Shown here in pieces: positions 1 to 5,111 of a stretch of 5,111 nucleotides of DNA. The notes under the pieces are model-generated. The model saw only the letters and a program-made list of their open reading frames with translations, searched no databases and was not told where the DNA came from. Position 1 is the first letter of the stretch. Every line of letters begins with the position of its first letter. This stretch comes from Bacilli bacterium. Its GTDB lineage: Bacteria > Bacillota_I > Bacilli_A > RF39 > UBA660. The position numbers and the translations under genes are program-made. The stretch covers positions 1 to 5,111 of the forward strand of contig JAAWDB010000080.1 of assembly GCA_022793555.1 (NCBI GenBank). Direction: 5' to 3'.

Positions 1-627
1 GATGGCTTCTTTGGCAGTTATCCATTTTTTAAAACATTTATTTTTATTAAACTCTTTGAATATGTTGAATAATTCATTATTGGAATCTTCTAAATTGCCG
101 TCTAAATAATTTTTAAAATTATTATATTTAATAGTTATTAGTTCATTTTTGTTTCGGTCTTTTCTTTTGAATATTCCATCTTTCATTGCTTGATATAAAT
201 CATTGATATAAACATGGGCAGCAGAGGAATTCATTTTTTTATTTATGTAAGTATTTTTTAAAAATTCTGTAAAAACAATATTGTTTTCGTAGTGATAAAC
301 ACCAATAAATCTTATATTATATTGTGGGTTATCTTTATAATATTCAACTATGTCTTTATACCATTTTTTTAGTTGCATTCGTTTTTTGTAAATTGGGTGT
401 TGTCCATTACCACCTAGGTAAGTAATGGCGGCTAAAATTAATATTTCTATTTTGTTATGATGTTTGTAGAAAAGTAAATTTTTATTAAGTATTTTTTCTG
501 TATAGCAGTTTTCATGGCCTAGTATATTTATGATTTGTGTTTTCATTTTAGACGGTGATAGTGGTTGGTCATTATTTATTTCTATATTTAAATCATTTTT
601 TATTTGTTCACTTTTTAGATTTGCCAT
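1..627 (-). CDS. Unknown protein, candidate restriction endonuclease partner of the adjacent methyltransferase (partial, C-terminus cut off)
   Basis: Translating the minus strand from the ATG at 627-625 gives 209 uninterrupted codons to the window edge, so the C-terminus is missing. The start is well supported: AGGAGG at 639-634 lies six bases upstream. The protein is lysine- and asparagine-rich and looks soluble. Visible landmarks are a stretch containing YLGGNGQHP (residues 70-78), then a basic KKRMQLKKWYK (81-91), a probable beta hairpin IRFIGVYHYENNIVFTEF (105-122), and MNSSAAHVYINDLYQAM (132-148) followed by a basic FKRKDRNKNE. I do not recognise the family and see no unambiguous PD-(D/E)xK, HNH or GIY-YIG motif. 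The restriction endonuclease proposal rests on divergent linkage to a complete cytosine-5 methyltransferase, a common type II restriction-modification layout, and on the basic, non-membrane character. An unrelated accessory protein is possible. The frame is very likely real; its function is uncertain. Confidence 0.8.
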   Translation of the reverse strand, partial: MANLKSEQIKNDLNIEINNDQPLSPSKMKTQIINILGHENCYTEKILNKNLLFYKHHNKIEILILAAITYLGGNGQHPIYKKRMQLKKWYKDIVEYYKDNPQYNIRFIGVYHYENNIVFTEFLKNTYINKKMNSSAAHVYINDLYQAMKDGIFKRKDRNKNELITIKYNNFKNYLDGNLEDSNNELFNIFKEFNKNKCFKKWITAKEAI

Positions 628-645
628 ATTTTTCCTCCTATTTGT

Positions 646-674
646 ATTATATACTAATTCTTTTTATTAATCTA
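646..674 (-). promoter_or_regulatory. Putative promoter of the leftward gene
   Basis: On the minus strand a perfect -10 hexamer TATAAT lies at 651-646. A weak -35 candidate, TAGATT, lies at 674-669 with 17-base spacing. Transcription would begin only a few bases upstream of the AGGAGG at 639-634, giving a very short leader. The -35 matches the consensus at only three positions, and -10-like strings are frequent in DNA this AT-rich. Confidence 0.4.
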
Positions 675-712
675 TTTTACAGATATTTTTTGTATAAAAA
701 TGTAAAAAAAGA

Positions 713-756
713 TAGCTTTTTGTTAGAAAATATAGTATACTATTTATAGTGGTGAT
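713..756 (+). promoter_or_regulatory. Putative promoter and ribosome binding site of the cytosine methyltransferase gene
   Basis: The best -10 box is TATACT at 736-741. The sequence 17 bases upstream, TAGCTT at 713-718, is a poor -35. A better-looking TTGTTA at 720-725 is only ten bases from this -10. Starting transcription near 748 would leave a leader of about 12 bases that just contains the Shine-Dalgarno-like GGTGAT (751-756) before the ATG at 760. An alternative pair, TTGTTA (720-725) with TATAGT (745-750), would place the start site beyond that ribosome site and is less likely. Confidence 0.4.
732..743. repeat. Perfect 12-bp palindrome over the methyltransferase -10 box
   Basis: ATAGTATACTAT reads identically on both strands and contains the whole TATACT -10 candidate (736-741). 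Its location in the spacer between two divergent genes suits an operator for a dimeric repressor. The methyltransferase starts directly at its catalytic domain and has no N-terminal DNA-binding extension, and no separate controller gene is visible, so the regulator is unknown. Palindromes of A/T-rich -10 boxes also arise by chance. Confidence 0.35.
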
Positions 757-759
757 AAT

Positions 760-1923
760 ATGAGCAATAGGTTTAAATTTATAGATTTATTCGCCGGAAT
801 TGGTGGGTTTCATCAGGCTATGTCACAATTGGGTGGCGAGTGTGTATTTGCATCAGAAATTGATAAATACGCTATTGAAACATATTTAGATAATTATGGT
901 ATTAATGCTGATTGTAATATTAGGGATATTGATGAGAAAGATATACCTGAACATGATGTTTTATGTGCTGGATTCCCATGTCAAAGTTTTTCAAAAGCTG
1001 GTAAGCAATTGGGCTTTAACGATGAGACAAAAGGCACTTTATTTTTTGAGATTGAAAGAATTTTAAGATACCACAAAACTAAGTATATTATATTAGAAAA
1101 TGTAAGAAATTTGGTATCTCATGATAATAAAAAAACGTGGGAAACAATTTATTCACATTTAAAAAAAATAGGTTATAGATTAACTAAAGAGCCAATTATT
1201 ATAAGTCCTCATCAGTTAGGGGTTCCGCAACTTAGGGAAAGAGTTGTAATTCTTGGTATTTATGATCCTAAAAATGCTGATAAGGATTTAAAAATTGAAT
1301 TGCCTAGTTTCATGAAAAAAGATGATAATAGTGTATTTGATATTTTGGAAACTAAAAAGGTTTCTGATAAGTATTATATTTCTGATTATGAAAAAATGAT
1401 TTTAGATGCTTGGGATGAATTTTATAAGGGAATAAAAGAAACTACTATTGGTTTTCCTATTTGGGCAGTATATTTTAATGGGTTTGTTAAAAATGATGAT
1501 TTACCAAAATGGAAGTTAGATTTTATTAATAAGAATATTAATTTGTATAAGAATAATAAAGAATTTATTGATTATTGGTTAAAGAAATACAATTATTTAA
1601 AAGATTTTTCGCCAACTCATAAAAAGATGGAATGGCAAGCAGGAGATAGTATAAAATCATTATGGGAAGGGATAATACAGTTTAGACCTTCTGGTATTAG
1701 AATAAAAAAGCCAACTTGTTTTCCAGCATTAGTTGCGATGGTCCAAATTCCTATAATTGGTAAATATAAAAGAAGATTAACGGTTAGAGAAGCGGCTAGG
1801 CTTCAGAGTTTTCCTGATTCTTTTATTCCAAATAATAGTGATCAACAGGCTTATAAACAATTTGGTAATGCGGTTAATGTTGATGTTATAAAGTTGATGG
1901 CTGAAAAATTATTTGAATTGTAA
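760..1923 (+). CDS. DNA cytosine-5 methyltransferase (C5-MTase, type II modification enzyme)
   Basis: This enzyme transfers a methyl group from S-adenosylmethionine to carbon 5 of cytosine in a specific DNA site. The 387-residue protein has the standard motif order: SAM-binding DLFAGIGGF (9-17), FASEID (30-35), the catalytic loop GFPCQSFSKAG (71-81) with nucleophile Cys74, ENV (113-115), QLRERV (157-162), the late motif REAARLQ (343-349), and QFGNAVNV (367-374), which completes the SAM pocket. The variable target-recognition region covers roughly 185-310, ahead of RPSGIR (309-314). The recognition sequence cannot be read from it. All key residues are present, so the enzyme should be active. 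The start at 760 has GGTGAT just upstream and places motif I at residue 9, as is usual for this family. It is divergent from an unknown gene that may encode the cognate nuclease; otherwise it would be an orphan methyltransferase. A hairpin terminator follows. Confidence 0.97.
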   Translation: MSNRFKFIDLFAGIGGFHQAMSQLGGECVFASEIDKYAIETYLDNYGINADCNIRDIDEKDIPEHDVLCAGFPCQSFSKAGKQLGFNDETKGTLFFEIERILRYHKTKYIILENVRNLVSHDNKKTWETIYSHLKKIGYRLTKEPIIISPHQLGVPQLRERVVILGIYDPKNADKDLKIELPSFMKKDDNSVFDILETKKVSDKYYISDYEKMILDAWDEFYKGIKETTIGFPIWAVYFNGFVKNDDLPKWKLDFINKNINLYKNNKEFIDYWLKKYNYLKDFSPTHKKMEWQAGDSIKSLWEGIIQFRPSGIRIKKPTCFPALVAMVQIPIIGKYKRRLTVREAARLQSFPDSFIPNNSDQQAYKQFGNAVNVDVIKLMAEKLFEL

Positions 1924-1927
1924 TATT

Positions 1928-1957
1928 AAAACGAACTATTTTTTAGTTCGTTTTTTT
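1928..1957 (+). terminator. Intrinsic terminator after the methyltransferase, possibly bidirectional
   Basis: AAAACGAACTA (1928-1938) pairs perfectly with TAGTTCGTTTT (1944-1954) around a five-T loop, giving an 11-bp stem. The T run continues to 1957. It begins five bases after the methyltransferase stop codon. Read from the other strand the same hairpin ends in TTTT, so it could also end leftward transcription of the gene remnant whose stop codon is at 1958-1956. Confidence 0.85.
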
Positions 1958-2081
1958 AATTCTTTTTTATTTTAAATAATCTTTTTTCTTCATCTTCATC
2001 TAGATTGTCTTTTATTATATGCGTATAGTCACCAATTTGACTTGTACTAGTAAATAAACCATGATGTGATGCTGTGGTGAC
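1956..2081 (-). pseudogene. C-terminal remnant of an unknown minus-strand gene
   Basis: On the minus strand, codons from about 2081 to the TAA at 1958-1956 encode 41 residues, from VTTASHHGLF to a charged tail ending KRLFKIKKN. The charged end and the stop placed directly beside a terminator hairpin look like a genuine protein C-terminus. The frame stays open to 2153 but contains no ATG, GTG or TTG start, and beyond about 2081 it lies antisense to the other remnant. I interpret it as a gene tail that has lost its 5' part. The protein family is not recognised. It could be a chance open frame, since only about 40 codons support it. Confidence 0.35.
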
Positions 2082-2259
2082 TTTTAGACATAATAGTGAT
2101 ACAGGGTTTAATAAGTATAAAGATACTTGTATTGATGATTGTGCATTTGTGTATTATAAGGATATGCTTGATTATGATTTAATTAGGATAGCGCCTGCTT
2201 TTGTTAGTAAAGAAGTTATTGATAATGTTGTTGATCATTGGAAAAGTAGTAAAAAATGA
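2074..2259 (+). pseudogene. Probable 5'-truncated gene remnant of unknown function, or a small hypothetical protein
   Basis: This frame of 61 codons ends at TGA 2257-2259. It has a coding-like composition, with TFRHNSDTGFNKYKD near the start, a cysteine-containing CIDDC, and RIAPAFVSKEVID toward the end. Its codons (GAT, GTT, AGG, GCG) resemble those of the methyltransferase. The only possible starts are GTG codons at 2074 and 2077, with no Shine-Dalgarno sequence ahead, and an in-frame stop sits at 2062-2064. The most likely reading is the tail of a longer protein whose 5' part was deleted near 2075. No family is recognised. A functional 61-residue protein with a weak GTG start cannot be excluded. 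Confidence 0.4.
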
Positions 2260-2285
2260 TATTGTATAGTGAAAATTGAAGAACA

Positions 2286-2315
2286 TTGTTTCTCTTTTTA
2301 ATTTTTAATTATAGT
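2286..2315 (+). promoter_or_regulatory. Putative promoter of the PHP-ATPase operon
   Basis: TTGTTT (2286-2291) and TATAGT (2310-2315) are separated by 18 bases, an acceptable housekeeping sigma-factor arrangement, about 50 bases ahead of the start codon at 2365. A perfect TATAAT at 2323-2328 is an alternative -10 but lacks a good -35. Nothing else regulatory is evident in the spacer 2260-2364. Confidence 0.4.
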
Positions 2316-2364
2316 GATGATTTATAATTTATGATAAAATAGTTAATTGAAAGAGGGTGTTTTG

Positions 2365-4470
2365 ATGAAAATAGACTTACATTGTCACACAAAAGCAACA
2401 AAGAAAGGAGATTCTCCTAAAAGAAACATATCACCTAATAAATTAAAAACTATTATAAATTCAAATGGTGTTAAGATTATTGGTGTAACAAATCATAATG
2501 AATTTGATTATGAACAATATAAATCATTTATTAAAGAAGCAAAGGATGACTTTTTGATTTGGCCAGGAGTTGAATTAGATGTAAAGGGAATTTCTAGAAA
2601 TGGTCATGTTATCATAATAAATAATCCTAATACAGTTGATAAGTTTGATGAAGAATTAAAAAAATTAATTTCTACAATAAAACCCGATAATTTAGTGTGT
2701 GAATTAGACGATTTAATGGAATTAGTTAATAAGTTAGATTGCATAGTAATTGCTCATTATTGGAAATCAAAAAGTCTAGATGAAGATTCAATTAATTTTA
2801 TAAATGATAAAATTAAAGAAAAAAGCAGATTTTTTTGGGAGCCATCACAATATAAAAGTATGGGCATTTTAATAAATCACGATATTTATTCATTAATTGG
2901 AAGTGATGTACAAGATTGGGATGAGTATTCAAAACATGATTTGCCTAACATAAAACTTAAGGTTGATTCATTTGAACAATTTGTGCTGCTAGCAAAAAAA
3001 AATCCACAGATTGTTGATACTTTATATCAAAGCCAAAACAAGTATTTAATAGATGTTGGTTATAAAGAAAAAGAAATGATAGAATTTTATGATGATATAA
3101 ACATAATTTTTGGAACGAAGGGTACTGGGAAATCTTTTCTATTAGGAAAAGCAAAGGAATTTTTTCATAGGAAAGGAAAAAGTATTAGTTATTATGATCC
3201 AATTGACAATAAGGATAAATTATTAGATAAATTAAAAGTTAGCGAATCTGAAAGAAAACTAGAATTATATGGTTTATCAAATTGTGCAAGGGAAATATTA
3301 GATGTGAGTAACTGGAATGAGAGAAGTGTGACTCAATGTAGGGATTATTTGAATTATATTTTAAGTAAAAATGGAAACGCAAATAAGGATAGAATGAAAA
3401 TATTAGATATTACTGAAATAAGTGGAACTGATAATAAGAAGCTTATGAAATTAAAAACAAACATGTCTAAAGTGTTAACAATATTGGAAATAAATAAAGA
3501 TATTGAATTAAGTAATTATATAATGCAGGACGAAATAGAATTTATTGAAAGTCTTTATAAATCTGTTTATAAAAAGATTCAAAATGAATTTATAGATATT
3601 TGGGATAATAATTTGTCAATTGAATTATCTAATAAAACAGTTAATATATATAAAAAATTGGTAGAAGCAAATACTAATTTGAAAACACTGCCATCAACGA
3701 CAGGGTTATCTAATTATATAAAAAATAGATTAAAGTTAGAAAATGATATTAAATCTATAATGGAAATTTTTAATAAAAACTTTGATGTTGAGGAAAAAAA
3801 ATTAGGTGTTTTGGAGGAAAACAAAAAATTATATATTAAAAAAATTGTAAAAATGTATGATCGCAATTCAAAAACAGGGTTATTTAAGAAAAAAGTTACT
3901 GATTTAAGAAATGTCTATAATTACTTAAAGTATATAGAAGAAAATATTTATGAAATGAATGTTGGTACGACAATTGCTGATTTAAAAGATATACTTAACG
4001 AAAGTAGAGTTTATTCATTAGATGATTTTTTAGGTATTAAAAAAATATTTACAGTGGATGATAAAGAATATATGCCTTCTACTGGGGAACAAACAATGAT
4101 TGTATTAGATGAGGCCTTAGAAGATTCATTTGATGTTTATATATTAGATGAGCCAGAAAAGAGTTTGGGTAATTCTTATGTGAATGATGTATTAGTCCCT
4201 CAAATAATTAAATTATCCAAGATGAAAAAAACAATTTTAATTGCAACTCATAATGCTAATATAGCAGTAAGGACCTTCCCGTTAAGATCTATTTTAAAAG
4301 AATATTCTAATTCTGATTACAAAACATATGTTGGGAATCCATTTTCAAATGAATTGATCAATATTAAAGATGCAAAATATATAAAAGATTGGAAAAGTGA
4401 AAGTATAAAAATATTGGAAGGTGGAAGATTTGCATTTGATGAGAGGGGGGAAATATATGGAAACAATTAA
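2365..4470 (+). CDS. PHP-domain phosphoesterase fused to an ABC/SMC-type ATPase, probable defence protein
   Basis: The 701-residue protein has two parts. Residues 1-185 form a PHP metal-dependent phosphoesterase-like domain: DLHCH (4-8), VTNHNEF (41-47), PGVE (67-70), GHVI (80-83), AHYW (130-133), WEP (158-160) and GSDVQDW (179-185). From about 240 an ABC-type ATPase follows: Walker A GTKGTGKS (250-257), signature-like STGEQ (572-576), Walker B YILDEP (592-597), a SLGN D-loop (600-603) and switch His629 in ATHN. More than 300 residues separate Walker A from the signature. They are mostly helical and charged, an SMC/Rad50-like insertion that could include a coiled coil. Such ATPases act on DNA or nucleoprotein; PHP domains hydrolyse phosphoesters. 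An ATP-gated nuclease or nucleotide-degrading effector is therefore the natural inference. I chose the ATG at 2365, with GAGGGTG at 2353-2359, over a TTG at 2347 that overlaps this site. The gene overlaps the next one by 14 bases. Confidence 0.9.
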   Translation: MKIDLHCHTKATKKGDSPKRNISPNKLKTIINSNGVKIIGVTNHNEFDYEQYKSFIKEAKDDFLIWPGVELDVKGISRNGHVIIINNPNTVDKFDEELKKLISTIKPDNLVCELDDLMELVNKLDCIVIAHYWKSKSLDEDSINFINDKIKEKSRFFWEPSQYKSMGILINHDIYSLIGSDVQDWDEYSKHDLPNIKLKVDSFEQFVLLAKKNPQIVDTLYQSQNKYLIDVGYKEKEMIEFYDDINIIFGTKGTGKSFLLGKAKEFFHRKGKSISYYDPIDNKDKLLDKLKVSESERKLELYGLSNCAREILDVSNWNERSVTQCRDYLNYILSKNGNANKDRMKILDITEISGTDNKKLMKLKTNMSKVLTILEINKDIELSNYIMQDEIEFIESLYKSVYKKIQNEFIDIWDNNLSIELSNKTVNIYKKLVEANTNLKTLPSTTGLSNYIKNRLKLENDIKSIMEIFNKNFDVEEKKLGVLEENKKLYIKKIVKMYDRNSKTGLFKKKVTDLRNVYNYLKYIEENIYEMNVGTTIADLKDILNESRVYSLDDFLGIKKIFTVDDKEYMPSTGEQTMIVLDEALEDSFDVYILDEPEKSLGNSYVNDVLVPQIIKLSKMKKTILIATHNANIAVRTFPLRSILKEYSNSDYKTYVGNPFSNELINIKDAKYIKDWKSESIKILEGGRFAFDERGEIYGNN

Positions 4471-4780
4471 TGCTATTTTGTGTATAATTGATGGCAAAGT
4501 TAATTTATTATTTGAGATTGATGATGAAAGCATAAACTTAAACTTGGAAAGTGATGATTCTATTCAAATAAAACAATTATTTCTTTCATTAGCTAAAAAA
4601 ATAAGAAGTAATCCATTACAAGTAAAATTAGTTGTTGATCCAAAATTTGAAATGAATTCCAACAAATTATTTTATGACACTTCAGTAGAATATATTGAAC
4701 AACTTAATAAGGAATTGAAATTTTTGGAAGAAGATGATGATCTAATAAGAATAAGAAGTTTAGAACATTCAAATTCATGA
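4457..4780 (+). CDS. Small acidic protein of unknown function, coupled to the PHP-ATPase
   Basis: The protein has 107 residues. No domain is recognised. It starts with alternating hydrophobic strands (AILCIIDGKVNLLFEI, 6-21), has an acidic NLNLESDDS segment (28-36), a helix-like LFLSLAKKIR (41-50), a strand QVKLVVD (55-61), and a C-terminal amphipathic helix rich in Glu/Leu with an EEDDD cluster (91-95). It has no signal peptide or membrane segment and should be cytosolic. The ATG at 4457 is chosen because GAGAGGGGGG (4441-4450) lies six bases upstream; earlier in-frame ATGs at 4421 and 4439 lack a well-spaced ribosome site. The 14-base overlap with the ATPase gene implies translational coupling and matched expression. 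Plausible roles are a regulator, inhibitor or specificity subunit of the ATPase; the sequence does not distinguish among them. Confidence 0.8.
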   Translation: METINAILCIIDGKVNLLFEIDDESINLNLESDDSIQIKQLFLSLAKKIRSNPLQVKLVVDPKFEMNSNKLFYDTSVEYIEQLNKELKFLEEDDDLIRIRSLEHSNS

Positions 4781-4973
4781 TTAATTATTTACATATAAAT
4801 AATAGAGATATTTATGATGCCTGATTATGGAAATATGTAATAAATTAAAAACAATATAATAGTGCTAATTTCGAGCGAGGGTGGCTTGTTGGAAGGGTTT
4901 ATTATATTTATTTGATTAGTGTTGAATGGTGGAATAAATTATTTACAATTTTCTTTTTATATTTTTATAAATG

Positions 4974-4982
4974 TGATATACT
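4974..4982 (+). promoter_or_regulatory. Possible extended -10 promoter
   Basis: TGATATACT combines a TATACT -10 (4977-4982) with the upstream TG of an extended -10 element. Its -35 region is only a T-rich tract. It would give a leader of about 110 bases for the gene starting at 5101. It competes with a second candidate closer to that gene. Confidence 0.35.
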
Positions 4983-5012
4983 AAATATTAAATTTTGCTA
5001 TAACTAATGTTC

Positions 5013-5040
5013 TTTGTTTATTCAGTATAGTTTATATAAT
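5013..5040 (+). promoter_or_regulatory. Putative promoter of the gene at the right edge
   Basis: A perfect TATAAT lies at 5035-5040. TTTGTT (5013-5018) precedes it by 16 bases, or TTGTTT (5014-5019) by 15. Transcription would start near 5047, about 54 bases ahead of the ATG at 5101. The -35 is weak. Confidence 0.4.
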
Positions 5041-5100
5041 TATTAAATAGTGTTTTATTCTCAGTACTTTTGAGTTAAATGGAAAGAAGTGATTTTTATT

Positions 5101-5111
5101 ATGTATAATGC
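5101..5111 (+). CDS. Start of a gene cut off by the window end
   Basis: An ATG at 5101 begins M-Y-N and is preceded by a Shine-Dalgarno-like GGAAAGAAGTGAT (about 5080-5092), with promoter-like sequences further upstream. Only three full codons are visible, so the product is unknown. The spacing between ribosome site and start is rather long, which lowers confidence. Confidence 0.4.

Larger units (their letters stand above)
4781..5100. other. Intergenic region without a supported gene
   Basis: No convincing coding frame or recognisable structural RNA is seen in these 320 bases. The region opens with an 8-bp inverted repeat made only of A and T (4784-4791 with 4796-4803), which lacks a GC core and T tract and is not a good terminator. 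A GC-rich patch (4871-4897) stands out from the AT background. The right third holds promoter-like sequences that probably serve the gene beginning at 5101. No clear terminator for the PHP-ATPase operon was found. Confidence 0.6.

Noticed and set aside
555..749. Plus-strand 64-codon open frame rich in F, L and Y
   Set aside because: It is antisense to the start of the minus-strand gene and to the divergent promoter region, has no ribosome site, and its composition is that of translated AT-rich noncoding DNA.
745..756. Similarity between TATAGTGGTGAT (745-756) and TATAGTGATGAT (2310-2321) as a shared promoter or operator motif
   Set aside because: At 745 the motif includes the ribosome site and lies too close to the start codon to be a working -10; TATAGT strings recur by chance here, for example at 2264.
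2347..2364. Upstream in-frame TTG start for the PHP-ATPase
   Set aside because: The TTG lies just ahead of the GAGGGTG that serves as ribosome site for the ATG at 2365, and starting at 2365 puts the DLHCH motif near the N-terminus as usual for PHP domains.
2957..3154. Minus-strand open frame within the ATPase gene
   Set aside because: It is antisense to the well-supported linker and Walker A region and has no independent start signal or recognisable product.
4345..4533. Minus-strand open frame across the ATPase/small-gene junction
   Set aside because: It is antisense to two supported coding frames and consists of low-complexity hydrophobic sequence.
4784..4803. Inverted repeat ATTATTTA / TAAATAAT just after the small gene, a possible terminator
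   Set aside because: The stem contains only A-T pairs and no T tract follows, so it would be a poor intrinsic terminator; such repeats are expected by chance in this composition.
4876..4884. Resemblance of CGAGGGTGG to the AGGGTGG core of a T-box antiterminator
   Set aside because: The conserved bases that should follow (ACCGCG) are absent, and neither a stem I nor a terminator hairpin is visible.
4849..5007. Plus-strand open frame of about 52 codons containing FERGWLVGRVYY
   Set aside because: It has no start codon with a ribosome site, its second half is low-complexity F/Y/K/I typical of AT-rich noncoding DNA, and promoter-like sites lie within it.

Overview
The window is very AT-rich. 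It uses strong AGGAGG-type ribosome binding sites, keeps TGA as a stop codon, and encodes tryptophan only with TGG. This suggests a low-GC Bacillota (Firmicutes-like) genome rather than a code-4 Mollicute; no closer placement is possible from the sequence. The content looks like a small accessory or defence region: a modification gene with a divergent unknown gene, gene debris, then a two-gene operon built around a PHP-domain/ABC-ATPase fusion.

Left part (1-1957). A minus-strand reading frame of 209 codons runs off the left edge. It starts at 627 behind a perfect AGGAGG. It is divergent from a complete 387-residue DNA cytosine-5 methyltransferase (760-1923) that carries all the main catalytic motifs. 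The minus-strand protein is not recognised, but its position makes it the best candidate for the cognate restriction endonuclease. The 132-base spacer holds both putative promoters, and a perfect 12-bp palindrome covers the methyltransferase -10 box. A hairpin terminator follows the methyltransferase.

Middle (1956-2364). Two short frames lie here that look coding and have no convincing start: one on the minus strand ending at 1956 and one on the plus strand ending at 2259. Their missing 5' ends meet near 2075, which fits decayed gene tails joined by a deletion. A promoter-bearing spacer follows.

Right part (2365-4780). A 701-residue protein joins an N-terminal PHP phosphoesterase-like domain to an ABC/SMC-type ATPase with a long helical insertion. 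It overlaps by 14 bases a 107-residue acidic protein of unknown function. The overlap indicates translational coupling and probably a working partnership; a role in defence against phage or other invading DNA is an inference.

Right edge (4781-5111). About 320 bases contain no supported gene. They hold a short GC-rich patch and promoter-like sites, and a likely new gene begins at 5101 and is cut off by the window end.
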